Counted from the stretch's first letter, positions 1 through 8,943 are shown. The stretch is 64,000 bases of DNA from Jiella marina (GCF_024359545.1 NZ_JAKQZG010000015.1:1-64000), one strand, 5' to 3'. Translations and numbers: made by a program. The notes: generated by a model not told the origin, from the sequence alone.

Positions 1-64
1 GTCTTTCTGAGCAACCTAAGTGTTTAGCAAGTTCTGCAGGCAGTGTAAGTTTTGATAATTCCAT
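1..64 (-). CDS. Partial helix-turn-helix (excisionase/AlpA-like) protein, 5' end only
   Basis: Only the first 21 codons are inside the window, read leftward from an ATG at 64. The peptide begins MELSKLTLPAELAKHLGCSE, which has the spacing of the first helices of a winged helix-turn-helix domain of the small excisionase/AlpA type. A purine-rich GGGTGGA lies a few bases upstream as a possible ribosome site. Such genes are common next to integrases in mobile elements, which fits the recombinases that follow. The function is inferred from this short N-terminus, so the call is tentative. Confidence 0.45.
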   Translation of the reverse strand, partial: MELSKLTLPAELAKHLGCSER

Positions 65-929
65 ACAGTCCACCCGTAATAAAGAAAATTGCAAAAATTT
101 GTGCGGGGGTATCTTACATGCAATTGGCGCCAATGTCCCCCATGGGGTCTGGAAATCGCATATCGCGAAAAAACCTAGTACAGTTTATCCTGTTTCACCC
201 CCAATAACATTCCAATACGCAGCATTAGAGGGCCGGGTAACCCTTGAGATTTTGCGCAATCATGCGGTCGCATCTGTCTACCGCCATGTCTAAGCGCTGG
301 TAATCGCTCAGCCGTACGCCGATAGCGACGAAGAGCGGATAGATCTAATCAGTTCAAATTAAAGGGATAATCGCGCTCAGGCTCGTCTGCCACCTATTAG
401 GAATAAGGCGGTGGCTCTACAAGATTTCTCAATGTGTCGACGAGTGATGTTTTCACATACGATCTTAATTACGAGCGGCTTATCCCAGATCTCGGGTGCG
501 ATGCATCTGTGTCTTGGATAAGGCGGTGGATACAGATAAACTCATGAATCTCTGAGTGATATAGAAGATATGATACAGAATATATAATACTTGTATATAT
601 ACGGATACTGATACTGATTGTATGCGGATATATGATAAGAAATAGATAGCAACGGTGTAACATAATCACCAGTGCGATTTCATAACATTAGCTACACGGA
701 GATATTGCATAGGGTCGTATATCATGGCTAGTGCAGGACCATGAGCAATAGGCATGATCTGTAGCGAGATAGCTTTGTGTGGCTCTGGCCGTTCTTTCTG
801 ATAGCGATCGAAAGCGCGGAGCTGGAGGCAATACTCAAGGCAGGTGGATCAGAAGTGCCATCTATCGGAGTTTACAAATTGCCAAACGAACGTTATGCCA
901 TTTGTGAACTCGCAGGAGCATGTGGTCCC
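65..929. other. AT-rich intergenic region of the mobile element
   Basis: No convincing gene is visible on either strand. The stretch from about 530 to 680 is strikingly AT-rich for this window, with TATA-type runs around 575-605, unlike the GC-rich chromosome to the right. It separates the divergent helix-turn-helix gene and the serine recombinase, so it may hold promoters for both. A short sequence, AAGGCGGTGG, occurs near 405 and again near 522. I see no tRNA or clear attachment repeat here. Confidence 0.5.
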
Positions 930-1634
930 ATGGCAAGCGAAGCAGCTATCCCGGCAAGTCGGTATGTTACCTATCTCAGAGTCTCTACGACGAAGCAGGG
1001 CGGGAGCGGGCTCGGTATCGAAGCTCAGAGAGAAGCTGTTGAACGGTATCTTCGGACCTGCGGTACGGATGTTCGTCCACTAGCCGAGTACGTCGAAATC
1101 GAGAGCGGTAAAAAAGCTGATCGTCCGAAGCTGAGGCAGGCAATCGAACATGCACAGCTTGCAGGTGCGCGGCTAGTGATCGCTAAGCTCGACCGGCTTT
1201 CGCGAAACGTCCACTTCCTGTCCGGCTTGAAAGATGCGGGCGTCGACTTCGTTGCGGCAGACATGCCCGACGCAAACAAGTTGACGGTGCATATCTTGGC
1301 TGCAGTGGCGGAACACGAGAGAGAGATGATCTCGGAACGTACGAAGGCCGCGTTGCAGGCTGCGAAGGCGAGGGGAAAGGTGCTTGGCAATCCGAAAGGA
1401 GCTGAACACCTCAAGGGACGAGGGAATGCAGAAGCTGTGCAGGCGATTGTGAAGGGCGCAGACCTCAAAGCTGAGCGCATGCGTAGCACAGTGGAGCGTC
1501 TGCAGGCGTCAGGCACGACCACTGCTCAAGGTATCGCTGCTGCGCTAAATGCTCAGGGCATTCTCTCGCCAAGGGGCGGTCTCTGGTCGGCCACGACGGT
1601 TCAGCGCTTGCGGGGTCGCCTCGGAATGGCCTGA
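930..1634 (+). CDS. Serine recombinase (resolvase/invertase family)
   Basis: This 234-residue protein is a site-specific recombinase using a serine nucleophile. The N-terminal catalytic domain (about residues 10-150) shows the YLRVST motif with the nucleophilic serine at about residue 19 and the paired arginine two residues before it, and the conserved AKLDRLSRN arginine segment. The C-terminal part ends in a predicted helix-turn-helix region with the typical ...LNAQGILSPRGG...W motif of DNA-binding recombinase tails. I chose the ATG at 930 because an AGGAG lies 11 bases upstream; a longer frame opens at 777 but its extra 51 residues do not resemble the family. It lies inside the element bounded by the tRNA-Ile2 gene and may act in resolution or inversion, or be a passenger. 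Confidence 0.88.
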   Translation: MASEAAIPASRYVTYLRVSTTKQGGSGLGIEAQREAVERYLRTCGTDVRPLAEYVEIESGKKADRPKLRQAIEHAQLAGARLVIAKLDRLSRNVHFLSGLKDAGVDFVAADMPDANKLTVHILAAVAEHEREMISERTKAALQAAKARGKVLGNPKGAEHLKGRGNAEAVQAIVKGADLKAERMRSTVERLQASGTTTAQGIAAALNAQGILSPRGGLWSATTVQRLRGRLGMA

Positions 1635-2228
1635 GATGGGTCGCCAGCGCCCATAGCGGCTCTCTGAGGGGCGGTGTGACCTCATTCGGTATGGTTGGCT
1701 GAAAACGCCAGACGCTTGCCACAATCGCTCTATTGGCAGCATCAATTGCGTAGTCAGCTTGCGGACGGGCTGAATGCTGACCTCCGAGTGTCGCCAGCGG
1801 CTGCAGTCGGCCGATACTGGACTCTGGACGGGCGGCTTCGGAACGTACGCATTCGATAGCTGACGTTCCTCTCATGGCTGAATTGGCAGCACTCCCCTAA
1901 GTTCTTGTGGTTCGTTTCAGCTGTCTGCGACTGCGTCCAGAGCCATGGGCTACAAGATATTAGCTTGATGAGCTACGACCTCCGGCATTGCGACCCGAGA
2001 AGCTTGTCGCAATAGCCAAGTGGGACCGCTACGTTCGAGGCCTGCCTACTATTGTAGAAACCCTGGCAGACGCCTGATGCCGATGGTTTCGCGCTATAGG
2101 TTTGAAGGCTGCTGCTAGTCTTGCAGGGCATGCATGATATTGCCCTCAGGATCAATTGCGATTTTGAATTCAGCCCGTCATCTTGAAGCTCATGCTCAGT
2201 CCGCAATGCAAGAACGTGTGGGATCCTA
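1635..2228. other. Intergenic region, no supported gene
   Basis: Nearly 600 bases separate the recombinase and the membrane-protein gene. Several short frames exist on both strands, but none has a recognisable domain or ribosome-binding site. A leftward frame (1465-1875) overlaps the end of the recombinase and looks spurious. Base composition is intermediate between the AT-rich left end and the GC-rich cargo. It may contain the cargo promoter. Confidence 0.45.
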
Positions 2229-3359
2229 ATGATCGACTGGTCTCGCGGAGGATGGACAGGGAGCGTAAACCGCTGGGTGCGGCGGGAGGTGACCGAGCAG
2301 CTACGTGGGAACCCGGTTGCCCGCCGCGCCCGCTACGGGCTCGCTCATCGTGCGCTGCGTCGCCTTCTCGGCTCAAGCACCTTTGGGCGGCTCGTAATCG
2401 CGTACATGGCTGTAAACGTCGCGATGGTCACGGCCGAGGCGCTCAGCGCTTGGCTTGTCCCGACCTGGTTGCCTGCCTGGAGTGCCTCCGGCTCGGCGCC
2501 GGCGACCGACATCAAAGCTCTGGTGCTGAACGTATCGAGCTATCTGCTCGGCGCGCAGATCGGGCTGCTGGGAGTCATCTCGCTATCGCTGGCGCTCGTG
2601 ACATTGATCGCCCAACGCGAGGGATCCTCGACTGACGTTCAGGTCTACTATCACGAGTCCTTCTCGTTCGAACTCGTCGCGAGCTGCGTTGCCTTGGCGG
2701 CGGTGTTGTGCGCCCAGCTCCTCTGGCCTTTGCAGTTCTTCCTTCACCGCCTCGGGCTCGGCACCGAGCTCCAGTTCTTCAAGCTTTGCTTGTTGGGTCT
2801 CCACCTTGCCTGGTTGCTGGTAAACCTCGCGGCGGTGGCCTATTTCATCGCCACCACGTTTCGGTTCGTTCAGCAGTCTGCTCGCGAGACTCTTCGCGAA
2901 CGCTACACCGCCAACGTTGTACTGCCGCGCGATCTGACACAGCGGCTGCGCGAGCAACTCTATGGGCTCGCGACGAAGGAGCTCATCGGCGACGACGAGG
3001 AGGATCGGGGGCGCCCTACCGCAACCTTCGGCTTCGACTTCGGGGCGCCTTGGACCGTCGAGGTCGAGACGTTCTTCGATCGGCCGGCGGTGCTCCACGA
3101 CGTCAGGATGACGTGGGTGCGCTGGGTGCTGCAGCGCTGGTCCGCCCGGTGCGTCACAGCGGCCGCTCAGCAACCCACCTCGGCGTCGCACGGCCTTGGC
3201 CGCCATGGACCCTCGATTTGGTTCACGCCACAAATAGGTGGGGTACTACGGGGAAACGTTAGCTGGTGCCGAAGGCACGAAGGGGTTCCCCTGACTGCCC
3301 TGGAGAAGTTCGTTTTGCGTCGCGCTTTCATCTTCAGGAGCAGCCGTGATGAAGAATGA
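2229..3359 (+). CDS. Unknown four-helix membrane protein, first gene of the island cargo
   Basis: I do not recognise this 376-residue protein. A basic N-terminus (about residues 1-50) precedes four hydrophobic segments near residues 56-80, 100-128, 150-172 and 184-208. A soluble, charged C-terminal region of about 165 residues follows, with an acidic patch (DDEED) near residue 257. The layout, with a membrane block before a cytosolic tail, is loosely like DUF2254 membrane proteins, but no diagnostic motif settles this. Its stop codon lies inside the start of the next gene, so the two are almost certainly co-translated and may act together. The start is uncertain because no strong ribosome site precedes the ATG at 2229. 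Confidence 0.65.
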   Translation: MIDWSRGGWTGSVNRWVRREVTEQLRGNPVARRARYGLAHRALRRLLGSSTFGRLVIAYMAVNVAMVTAEALSAWLVPTWLPAWSASGSAPATDIKALVLNVSSYLLGAQIGLLGVISLSLALVTLIAQREGSSTDVQVYYHESFSFELVASCVALAAVLCAQLLWPLQFFLHRLGLGTELQFFKLCLLGLHLAWLLVNLAAVAYFIATTFRFVQQSARETLRERYTANVVLPRDLTQRLREQLYGLATKELIGDDEEDRGRPTATFGFDFGAPWTVEVETFFDRPAVLHDVRMTWVRWVLQRWSARCVTAAAQQPTSASHGLGRHGPSIWFTPQIGGVLRGNVSWCRRHEGVPLTALEKFVLRRAFIFRSSRDEE

Positions 3360-5676
3360 GCTCCCCAGGCCCGAGGAAATCCTTGAAGAATTGGCCGATA
3401 AGGCAGCTGCGCAGATCGAGCGCCTCGCCCCGGTCGCCTTCGACGGCGCATTCCGCGAGATGACCCGATATCATCGCTTCTTGCTGGCGCTAGGAGCCTC
3501 GCGCGACCCGAGCGGTGCTGCTTTCAACTTCGCCGAAATCGCGGGGTACGCGTGGCACGCGCCACACAAGGAGTGGATTAGGCAATACCGTCGTTTGTTC
3601 GAGCGTGCCGCCGACAGGCTCGTTGACGACAGTCATTTCGTTCGATCCCTCGCCTACGTTCCCGGCCGACTGATGCCAGGATCCGGAGACCCCGAGCTGT
3701 CGCCAAACGTGGTGCGCGCGATCTTGGGCCTCGGTCCGTTGCTCGTCGGCCGGCTCGAGGCCTGGGTGACGAAGCGCACCACGGTCGAGACCCATCAGGG
3801 GCAGGCCGCAGAGCCCCGGCTGGCGCTCGCGGGGTCTGACGCGAAGGCGTACGAGAACCTTCTTCCCGACATCGTAGGGGCGTGGGAAAGCCTACTCCGC
3901 TACCCGTCGTCAATGTACGGTTGGCGCGAGCGTGGCGAGCAGACAGACGTCGAGCGCTGGGCGGCATTCGGATCCAGCTGGCCCTTCCTGTGGCAGCACC
4001 TGACAAACACGGCCTACTGCCTTGCCTTGGCTGTTTGGAATGAGGACGAGGCGGGTGCCGCCCTGTTCCGCGAGGCGCTGGTGCGGTGGGCACATGCAAT
4101 TGACCCTCGCTTGGACGATCGAGCCGAGCTGCGGCACCGGCGTCTGCTCTTTCCAAGCATCCTCGACTTGAACTGGCCGGAGGCTAGCGCAAAGGCCGCG
4201 CCGCTCGGCTACGATTACATGCCGCCGCCGAACCCGGACCAGCTATTCTCAAGCGTAGCCCGGGGTGCACACGACGACACGGTGTTGCTGACGGCAGCGC
4301 TGCTGCTGTTCTGGACCATCAACGAAAAGCAGGTTTCTGACATCGGTGCACGCACTGCACGGGCGCTCCTCAGTCGGGAGGCGAGCGACGACCATCATCG
4401 CCATGCGGGCCGACGACTGCTGAGCTTCCGTTCGCTTTTCCTTGACATGCTGCGCCTCGAGATGGCGGGGGAGCGGTACAGCCAAGGCTCCTATACAGCC
4501 GACCTCGACAACTCCGTCGCATTGCTCGATAACATGACAGAGCGTCGCGTGGTGCCAGGGCGAGTGTTCACGCCCTCCACGCTGCACGGCCGCGACGGCC
4601 TCCTGTCGTCTGATCTTGTGATCCTGCTGGCGCACGTTCCGTACGAGGGTGACGACGGTCTAAAGGAGCGGATCACCGCACTCGCGCACGAAGAGGAGGT
4701 GTTGCCTGAAGGCGATGGGTCGCTGCGAGACATCCTCCACCAGCTCGGGCGGTTTCAGTCGACGTTGGAGCAGCCGTTTTCCGCGCTTGATCGCGGCGTT
4801 CAGCTTCTTTCGCCAGACTGCGATGCTGAGCAGGCGAAGGCTCGACTGCTGGTGATCGTCAACGAGGTCTCGAACGTGATCGAGGAGAAGCGGCGGCACC
4901 GACTTCAGATACGTCCTGCCGATCCTGCGAAGCTGGAGCGTTTTCGCTCGGCGATAGAAGAAGCGCTGCTGACCTCGGAAGTGGAAGCGCCCTTTTTCCG
5001 CGGTGTGGTGGTCGGTCGGGGCGCCGAAGGCGACGGCGCCGAGTGGCGTGACCTGACTTTCTCGGGAATCGGTAAGGCACAGCTTACCGAGCCGCCGATG
5101 GAGTCGCTGAGCTCCCACTTCGAGGAGATGCTGGTTTCCGGCTCCCGCGAGATGGCGGGTAGGCACGCCTGGGCTGCGTTCCGCCAGCGCCCGCGCACCA
5201 AGGTGACAGTCGCGGGTCGGGCGGAAGAGGAGGCATTCTGGCGCGATTTGCGTCCCCTCGTCCAGAAAGTCGGTCCCGAGCCCGCGCTCGTCGTCTCGCA
5301 CCACCCCGAGGGCCGGGCGTTGCGACGGTTTCTCTATGCGCCGGCTGCAGATCGCCCGGAACTTGCGATCGAGCAGCGTCCTCGCGCGGTCAGAGGGGAG
5401 TCCTATATCGCCACGATTGAGGGCGTCGACGTGTTCGGCGCAGACCTCCCACCAGGTGAGGCATGGCTGTTCTCCGCAACGTCGCTTCGCGAGGTGCGAT
5501 ACGCCAAGACAACACCTCCTGATCGCTACGCCGAGCTGACGTTTGAGCTGGGCGAAGATATGAAAGGCACGCTTCGTGTCCGGGTGCGTCAGGCGCTGAA
5601 ATGGGCGGACACCCCGACGTTCGAACTCAATGCACCTGATCCGACGGCCGAAGGCGGAATAGAAGATCCAGTATAG
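3349..5676 (+). CDS. Unknown large soluble protein, second gene of the island cargo
   Basis: This 775-residue protein has no signal peptide or membrane segment and no catalytic motif that I recognise. It is rich in charged helical sequence; the first 500 residues look alpha-helical and the last 200 look more mixed, with beta-type segments such as RGESYIATIEGVDVFG. The ATG at 3349 is preferred over the GTG at 3346 because an AGGAG at 3336-3340 is then eight bases away. The start overlaps the end of the membrane-protein gene by 11 bases. A membrane protein paired with a large cytosolic partner on a tRNA-integrated element is a layout seen in anti-phage systems, but that role is only inference here. 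Confidence 0.7.
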   Translation: MKNELPRPEEILEELADKAAAQIERLAPVAFDGAFREMTRYHRFLLALGASRDPSGAAFNFAEIAGYAWHAPHKEWIRQYRRLFERAADRLVDDSHFVRSLAYVPGRLMPGSGDPELSPNVVRAILGLGPLLVGRLEAWVTKRTTVETHQGQAAEPRLALAGSDAKAYENLLPDIVGAWESLLRYPSSMYGWRERGEQTDVERWAAFGSSWPFLWQHLTNTAYCLALAVWNEDEAGAALFREALVRWAHAIDPRLDDRAELRHRRLLFPSILDLNWPEASAKAAPLGYDYMPPPNPDQLFSSVARGAHDDTVLLTAALLLFWTINEKQVSDIGARTARALLSREASDDHHRHAGRRLLSFRSLFLDMLRLEMAGERYSQGSYTADLDNSVALLDNMTERRVVPGRVFTPSTLHGRDGLLSSDLVILLAHVPYEGDDGLKERITALAHEEEVLPEGDGSLRDILHQLGRFQSTLEQPFSALDRGVQLLSPDCDAEQAKARLLVIVNEVSNVIEEKRRHRLQIRPADPAKLERFRSAIEEALLTSEVEAPFFRGVVVGRGAEGDGAEWRDLTFSGIGKAQLTEPPMESLSSHFEEMLVSGSREMAGRHAWAAFRQRPRTKVTVAGRAEEEAFWRDLRPLVQKVGPEPALVVSHHPEGRALRRFLYAPAADRPELAIEQRPRAVRGESYIATIEGVDVFGADLPPGEAWLFSATSLREVRYAKTTPPDRYAELTFELGEDMKGTLRVRVRQALKWADTPTFELNAPDPTAEGGIEDPV

Positions 5677-5933
5677 ACTCTGCCCCCACCATACCGGGCG
5701 TTACGGTATCCAGAGCTACGTAGAGCAGCATCATATCTCAGGTTAGTCCCGTTGTGGCTTCGTAGCGACCGCTCTTGAGAGATGAACGAGGCGTCCCGAA
5801 CGACCGAGATGGGCGCATTCCAGCCGCCAAGCTGAACTGAGCGGGTTTGGCGAACCCTTTAGCGCTCAGAAGCTCGCCAGAAGGCAGATCGGCAGTGTGC
5901 CGTAAGAAGGGATGCTTAGCGCCCTAACGCCTC

Positions 5934-7589
5934 TCACTGGCGCTCTATGGCTTGCTGAGAGGCATCGAAGCCAAAGCGCAGCTCCTCCAGCGCCCGCGAT
6001 AGCTGCGGGAGGGTATATCCCGCCTTCATGTAGTGCTGATGTGTCACACCCTGCTGGGCATGGCCGACAATGGCTTTGATGATTGGGTCGGCTACGTCGG
6101 CCTGTGCGAGCGCTGTAATGACCGTATGCCTGAAGCTGTGGAATACGAGGCCCGGACGCTTGATCTGCAGCTCGACTAAAAAGCGGTCGTTGAACCAGCG
6201 TCCTAACGTTCGGCCCCATCCGTTCTTCGGGCAGTAGGTGAACTCGTCGAATAGCTTTGTGTGGCCGTCCTGTCTAAGCTTCTGTACATGCTCGATGAAG
6301 CCGAGCCGTATCAATGCCGAATGGACAGGAACGAGCCGCTTCGCAGCCTGCGTCTTGAGGTGCGTTCCATCCCCAAGATCGTTGATGTCGAAGTACCATC
6401 GGCCATCCGCATCCTGCTTGATGTCATCGAGGTAAATCTGCGCGATCTCATTCAGACGAGCGCCAGTATAAAGGCCGATGAGCGGTCCCCACTTCTGGTA
6501 GGGCTTCCGAGGGGAGCTGTAATGGCCAGTTTCGACGGCCGTCAGGATGGTCCGTACCTGATCGGCAGTGAACGCCTCCCTGTCGCCTGTACTCTGTTTC
6601 CTGTTCATCCGCACTGCAGAGCCGGCGAACAGTTCCACATCGTGATGGCCGTTGCCCTTCGCCCACTTGAAGAGGTCCGAGTACGTCTGCAGATACTTGT
6701 TGATCGTCGTTACGCTGATCTTGTCCGTATCTGAAACGGCCAGCGCCTCAGAGAGCGACTTGTTGCGTGTCTGAGGATTCTTGTTGCGGTTCTTCGGGTA
6801 GGAAAGCAGCACGTTCTTAACTCGTGCCGCGTCCTGTGTGGTGAGCTGCCGGGTATCTGTATTGGACCCGAGTATCTCGAAAAGCAGGCGGAAGTGGTCG
6901 GCCCTCTCGATCGTCGTCTTCTCCGACCATGCCTTCGCTCGTAAGCGTTCCTCCGTATGGCTTTTTACCAGTTCAGAAAGAGGAATCGAGACGGCATCGG
7001 CTTCCGTCGCGCCTGACAAGGCATTCGTATTCGCTGGCTCGTCATACGCGTATGTTTCGAGCCGTTGATCGTAAGCCAGGATGTTTTTGCAGTAGTCTCT
7101 ATAGGCTCGGCTGAACTCCGCTCGCAGCGTTCCGTACGCCGGAGAATCTTTCGTAACTGGCAGCTCGTACTTCTCGATAAAGCTGCTGAGGTGCACGTCG
7201 TCATCTTGTCCGGGAATAAGGGGATAGTCGTTGAGCACTGCGTGTGTTGCAAAACTCACTCCGGCTTCACCGGCTGATTTCTCCGAGGCCGTAAGCCGGC
7301 CGTGCTCGTTCATATGCCTCTGCCGTTTCCGTAGCAGTTCTTGGAAATGGCGGGTGAGGACGCCTCTGATTTCGCTGTAGTTCATGCTCTGCACTGCTGG
7401 CCGACTCAACACCGTCTCTCCACTACAGCTAAGCGCACGCGCCAGTTTCACGGCCAGCGTCGCATTGCTCGTCTGCAACGACAGTTTGACCGTACTTGCT
7501 TTCTGCTCTGGATGCAGCCGCCATGGGATCGGGAATCGTAGATAGTAGATGCCGTGTCGCGAGAGCGTGAGATAGCTCGGATTATGCAT
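5934..7589 (-). CDS. Tyrosine recombinase/phage-type integrase with DUF6538-like N-terminus
   Basis: This 551-residue integrase would catalyse insertion and excision of the element. The N-terminus, beginning MHNPSYLTLSRHGIYYLRF, matches the DUF6538 module found at the front of many alphaproteobacterial integrases. A SAM-like core-binding region lies near residues 205-330. The catalytic domain shows the first arginine in TGARLNE, the HSFRH box, a histidine in VGHAQQG, and the tyrosine nucleophile in HQHYMKAGYT. It reads away from the tRNA-Ile2 gene, whose 3' end is 67 bases from the start codon, the usual arrangement for a tRNA-targeting integrase. The length and all key residues appear intact, so it is probably functional. 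Confidence 0.93.
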   Translation of the reverse strand: MHNPSYLTLSRHGIYYLRFPIPWRLHPEQKASTVKLSLQTSNATLAVKLARALSCSGETVLSRPAVQSMNYSEIRGVLTRHFQELLRKRQRHMNEHGRLTASEKSAGEAGVSFATHAVLNDYPLIPGQDDDVHLSSFIEKYELPVTKDSPAYGTLRAEFSRAYRDYCKNILAYDQRLETYAYDEPANTNALSGATEADAVSIPLSELVKSHTEERLRAKAWSEKTTIERADHFRLLFEILGSNTDTRQLTTQDAARVKNVLLSYPKNRNKNPQTRNKSLSEALAVSDTDKISVTTINKYLQTYSDLFKWAKGNGHHDVELFAGSAVRMNRKQSTGDREAFTADQVRTILTAVETGHYSSPRKPYQKWGPLIGLYTGARLNEIAQIYLDDIKQDADGRWYFDINDLGDGTHLKTQAAKRLVPVHSALIRLGFIEHVQKLRQDGHTKLFDEFTYCPKNGWGRTLGRWFNDRFLVELQIKRPGLVFHSFRHTVITALAQADVADPIIKAIVGHAQQGVTHQHYMKAGYTLPQLSRALEELRFGFDASQQAIERQ

Positions 7590-7655
7590 TACGATGTCTC
7601 ACCGGAATGTCTCACCGATGAAAACCGTACGCAAGTTCTTGATCTTACAGGCGTT

Positions 7656-7690
7656 TGGTGGGCCCGGAGGGACTCGAACCCCCAACCAAG
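7656..7690 (-). other. Inferred attachment site in the 3' part of the tRNA gene
   Basis: The integrase gene starts 67 bases beyond the 3' end of this tRNA and reads away from it. Tyrosine integrases commonly use the T-arm and acceptor 3' half of a tRNA as their attachment core and restore the tRNA on insertion. I looked for a matching copy of this segment between 1 and 5930 and did not find one, so the other junction is probably left of the window. The exact core is not defined. Confidence 0.4.
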
Positions 7691-7731
7691 CGGTTATGAG
7701 CCGCCGGCTCTAACCATTGAGCTACAGGCCC
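7656..7731 (-). tRNA. tRNA-Ile2, anticodon CAU (lysidine-type)
   Basis: Read on the minus strand, the 76 bases fold as a tRNA: a seven-pair acceptor stem (GGGCCTG with CGGGCCC), D-stem GCTC/GAGC, anticodon stem GGCGG/CCGCT, loop CTCATAA and T-arm GGGGG-TTCGAGT-CCCTC, ending in an encoded CCA. The anticodon is CAU. The body resembles bacterial tRNA-Ile2 (the AUA-reading tRNA whose C34 is modified by TilS) rather than elongator or initiator tRNA-Met: the segment GGTTAGAGC-N-GGCG-N-CTCATAA and the following CGCTTGGT are characteristic. Its 3' end borders the integrase. Confidence 0.93.
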
Positions 7732-8255
7732 GCCCGTGCAGGATTCGTTCTGCTTCCGTCTTTGACGCCGAGCGACCGCCCGAGGGTTGGTCGCAGAGGT
7801 TTCGACGGCATACGCCCTGCAAGCGAACCGATAGCGAGTTCCGGCTGAAAGTGCCAGACCAAAACGACGGACGAGCTCGATTCGGATGGGCGGAGGATGT
7901 GCGCTGAACTCGCGGTTCGGGCGATCTGGCAATTCGACGCGTCCTTCGTGTCGGTTCCGGCGCTTGGAGCCGGTCCGTTGCGTGTCGCGGGCGCAAGGGA
8001 GCGTTTCCGCCCATGGCGGCCGGTCAAACAATTGGGAGACGGGCGGCCGTCATGGATCGGCCCCATTGCAGCCTCAGAAAACCTTTCCAACATATGCTGG
8101 TAGGGCACCCTCATCCATCAGAGTGATGGGTGCGAATTGCAGATCGCTTTCGAGCACGCGACGGCATGACGTCGCCGTCCAGAAGGCGCAAGAAGAAGCG
8201 AGCTCGCCAGCGCGAAGACGAAGGGCGAACTTCGAAGAGAGGAAGCCTCCAGACG
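7732..8255. other. Intergenic region between tRNA-Ile2 and lolA
   Basis: About 520 bases lie between the tRNA and the lolA start. Short frames exist on both strands, but none has a credible domain or ribosome site. A possible N-terminal extension of lolA from 8130 is very basic and out of keeping with a secreted protein, so I leave it out. The region should hold the promoters for the leftward tRNA and the rightward lolA gene. In related rhizobia ftsK often precedes lolA; no trace of it is visible here. Confidence 0.5.
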
Positions 8256-8912
8256 ATGGCAGAATTCCAGAGATTTTTTGGCCGCGCTCGCAAGGGCGTG
8301 GTGCGGTGGAGCATCGGAGCCGTTGCGGCCGTGATGCTCGTTCCCCTGGCGGTGTCGGGCGCGAGCGCCCAGGGCAGTGGCGCGGCGCAGCGCATTGCCG
8401 ACCATTTCGCCGGGATCCCGTCGATGCATGGCGATTTCATCCAGTTCGATCCGAATGGTCGCCAGTCGGAAGGCAAGTTCTACATCGAGCGCCCCGGCAA
8501 GGTGCGCTTCGATTATGCGAACGCGCCCCTGCGGGTGATCGCCGACGGATCGACGGTCGCGATCAACAACAAGAAGCTCAACACGTGGGATACCTATCCG
8601 CTGTCGAAGACGCCGATGAAGCTTCTCCTCGACCGGCGGATCGATCTGTCCTCGGCGAATATCCGCAGCGTGAAGGAAGAGCCGGATCTGACGACGATCG
8701 TCATGGGCGACCGATCGGTGTTCGGCTCGTCCTACATCACCATGATGTTCGATCCTCAGTCCTATGACCTGAAGCAGTGGACCATCCGCGATCAGCAGGG
8801 CAAGGAGACGACGGTGATGATCTACAACGTCAAGACGGGCGGGAACATCCAGGATTCCGCCTTCAAGATCCCCTATACGGCGATCAGCCAAGGCCAGACC
8901 GGCAACCGCTGA
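8256..8912 (+). CDS. lolA: LolA-family outer-membrane lipoprotein carrier protein
   Basis: This 218-residue periplasmic protein belongs to the LolA family, which ferries lipoproteins from the LolCDE transporter to the outer membrane. A signal peptide with a hydrophobic core runs to an ASA cleavage site near residue 36. The mature part has the family's opening pattern (RIADHFAGIPSMHGDFIQF), the FYIERPGKVRFDY strand and a conserved DLTTIVMGDRS...MMFDPQSYDLKQWTI region. The ATG at 8256 is preceded by a GAGAGGA ribosome site; an in-frame start at 8130 would add a 42-residue basic tail. The gene is followed by an inverted repeat that could end transcription. The next rightward gene, xthA, is a common neighbour of lolA in rhizobia, although here a reversed dehalogenase gene lies between them. 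Confidence 0.9.
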   Translation: MAEFQRFFGRARKGVVRWSIGAVAAVMLVPLAVSGASAQGSGAAQRIADHFAGIPSMHGDFIQFDPNGRQSEGKFYIERPGKVRFDYANAPLRVIADGSTVAINNKKLNTWDTYPLSKTPMKLLLDRRIDLSSANIRSVKEEPDLTTIVMGDRSVFGSSYITMMFDPQSYDLKQWTIRDQQGKETTVMIYNVKTGGNIQDSAFKIPYTAISQGQTGNR

Positions 8913-8943
8913 GGGCCGTCGCGGCCATTTTGAAGAAGCAAGG

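Noticed and set aside
777-929. N-terminal extension of the serine recombinase from 777
   Set aside because: The extra 51 residues do not resemble the family and a better ribosome site precedes the ATG at 930.
1465-1875. A 136-residue minus-strand frame overlapping the end of the serine recombinase
   Set aside because: There is no domain or ribosome site, and the overlap with a solid gene makes it doubtful; it may be degenerate mobile-element sequence.
5691-5709. Short hairpin (ATACCG/CGGTAT) after the large cargo gene
   Set aside because: Only six pairs and no U-run, too weak to call as a terminator.
1-5930. Search for a left attachment repeat matching the tRNA-Ile2 3' end
   Set aside because: No convincing copy of the T-arm/acceptor segment was seen by eye; the junction is probably left of the window.
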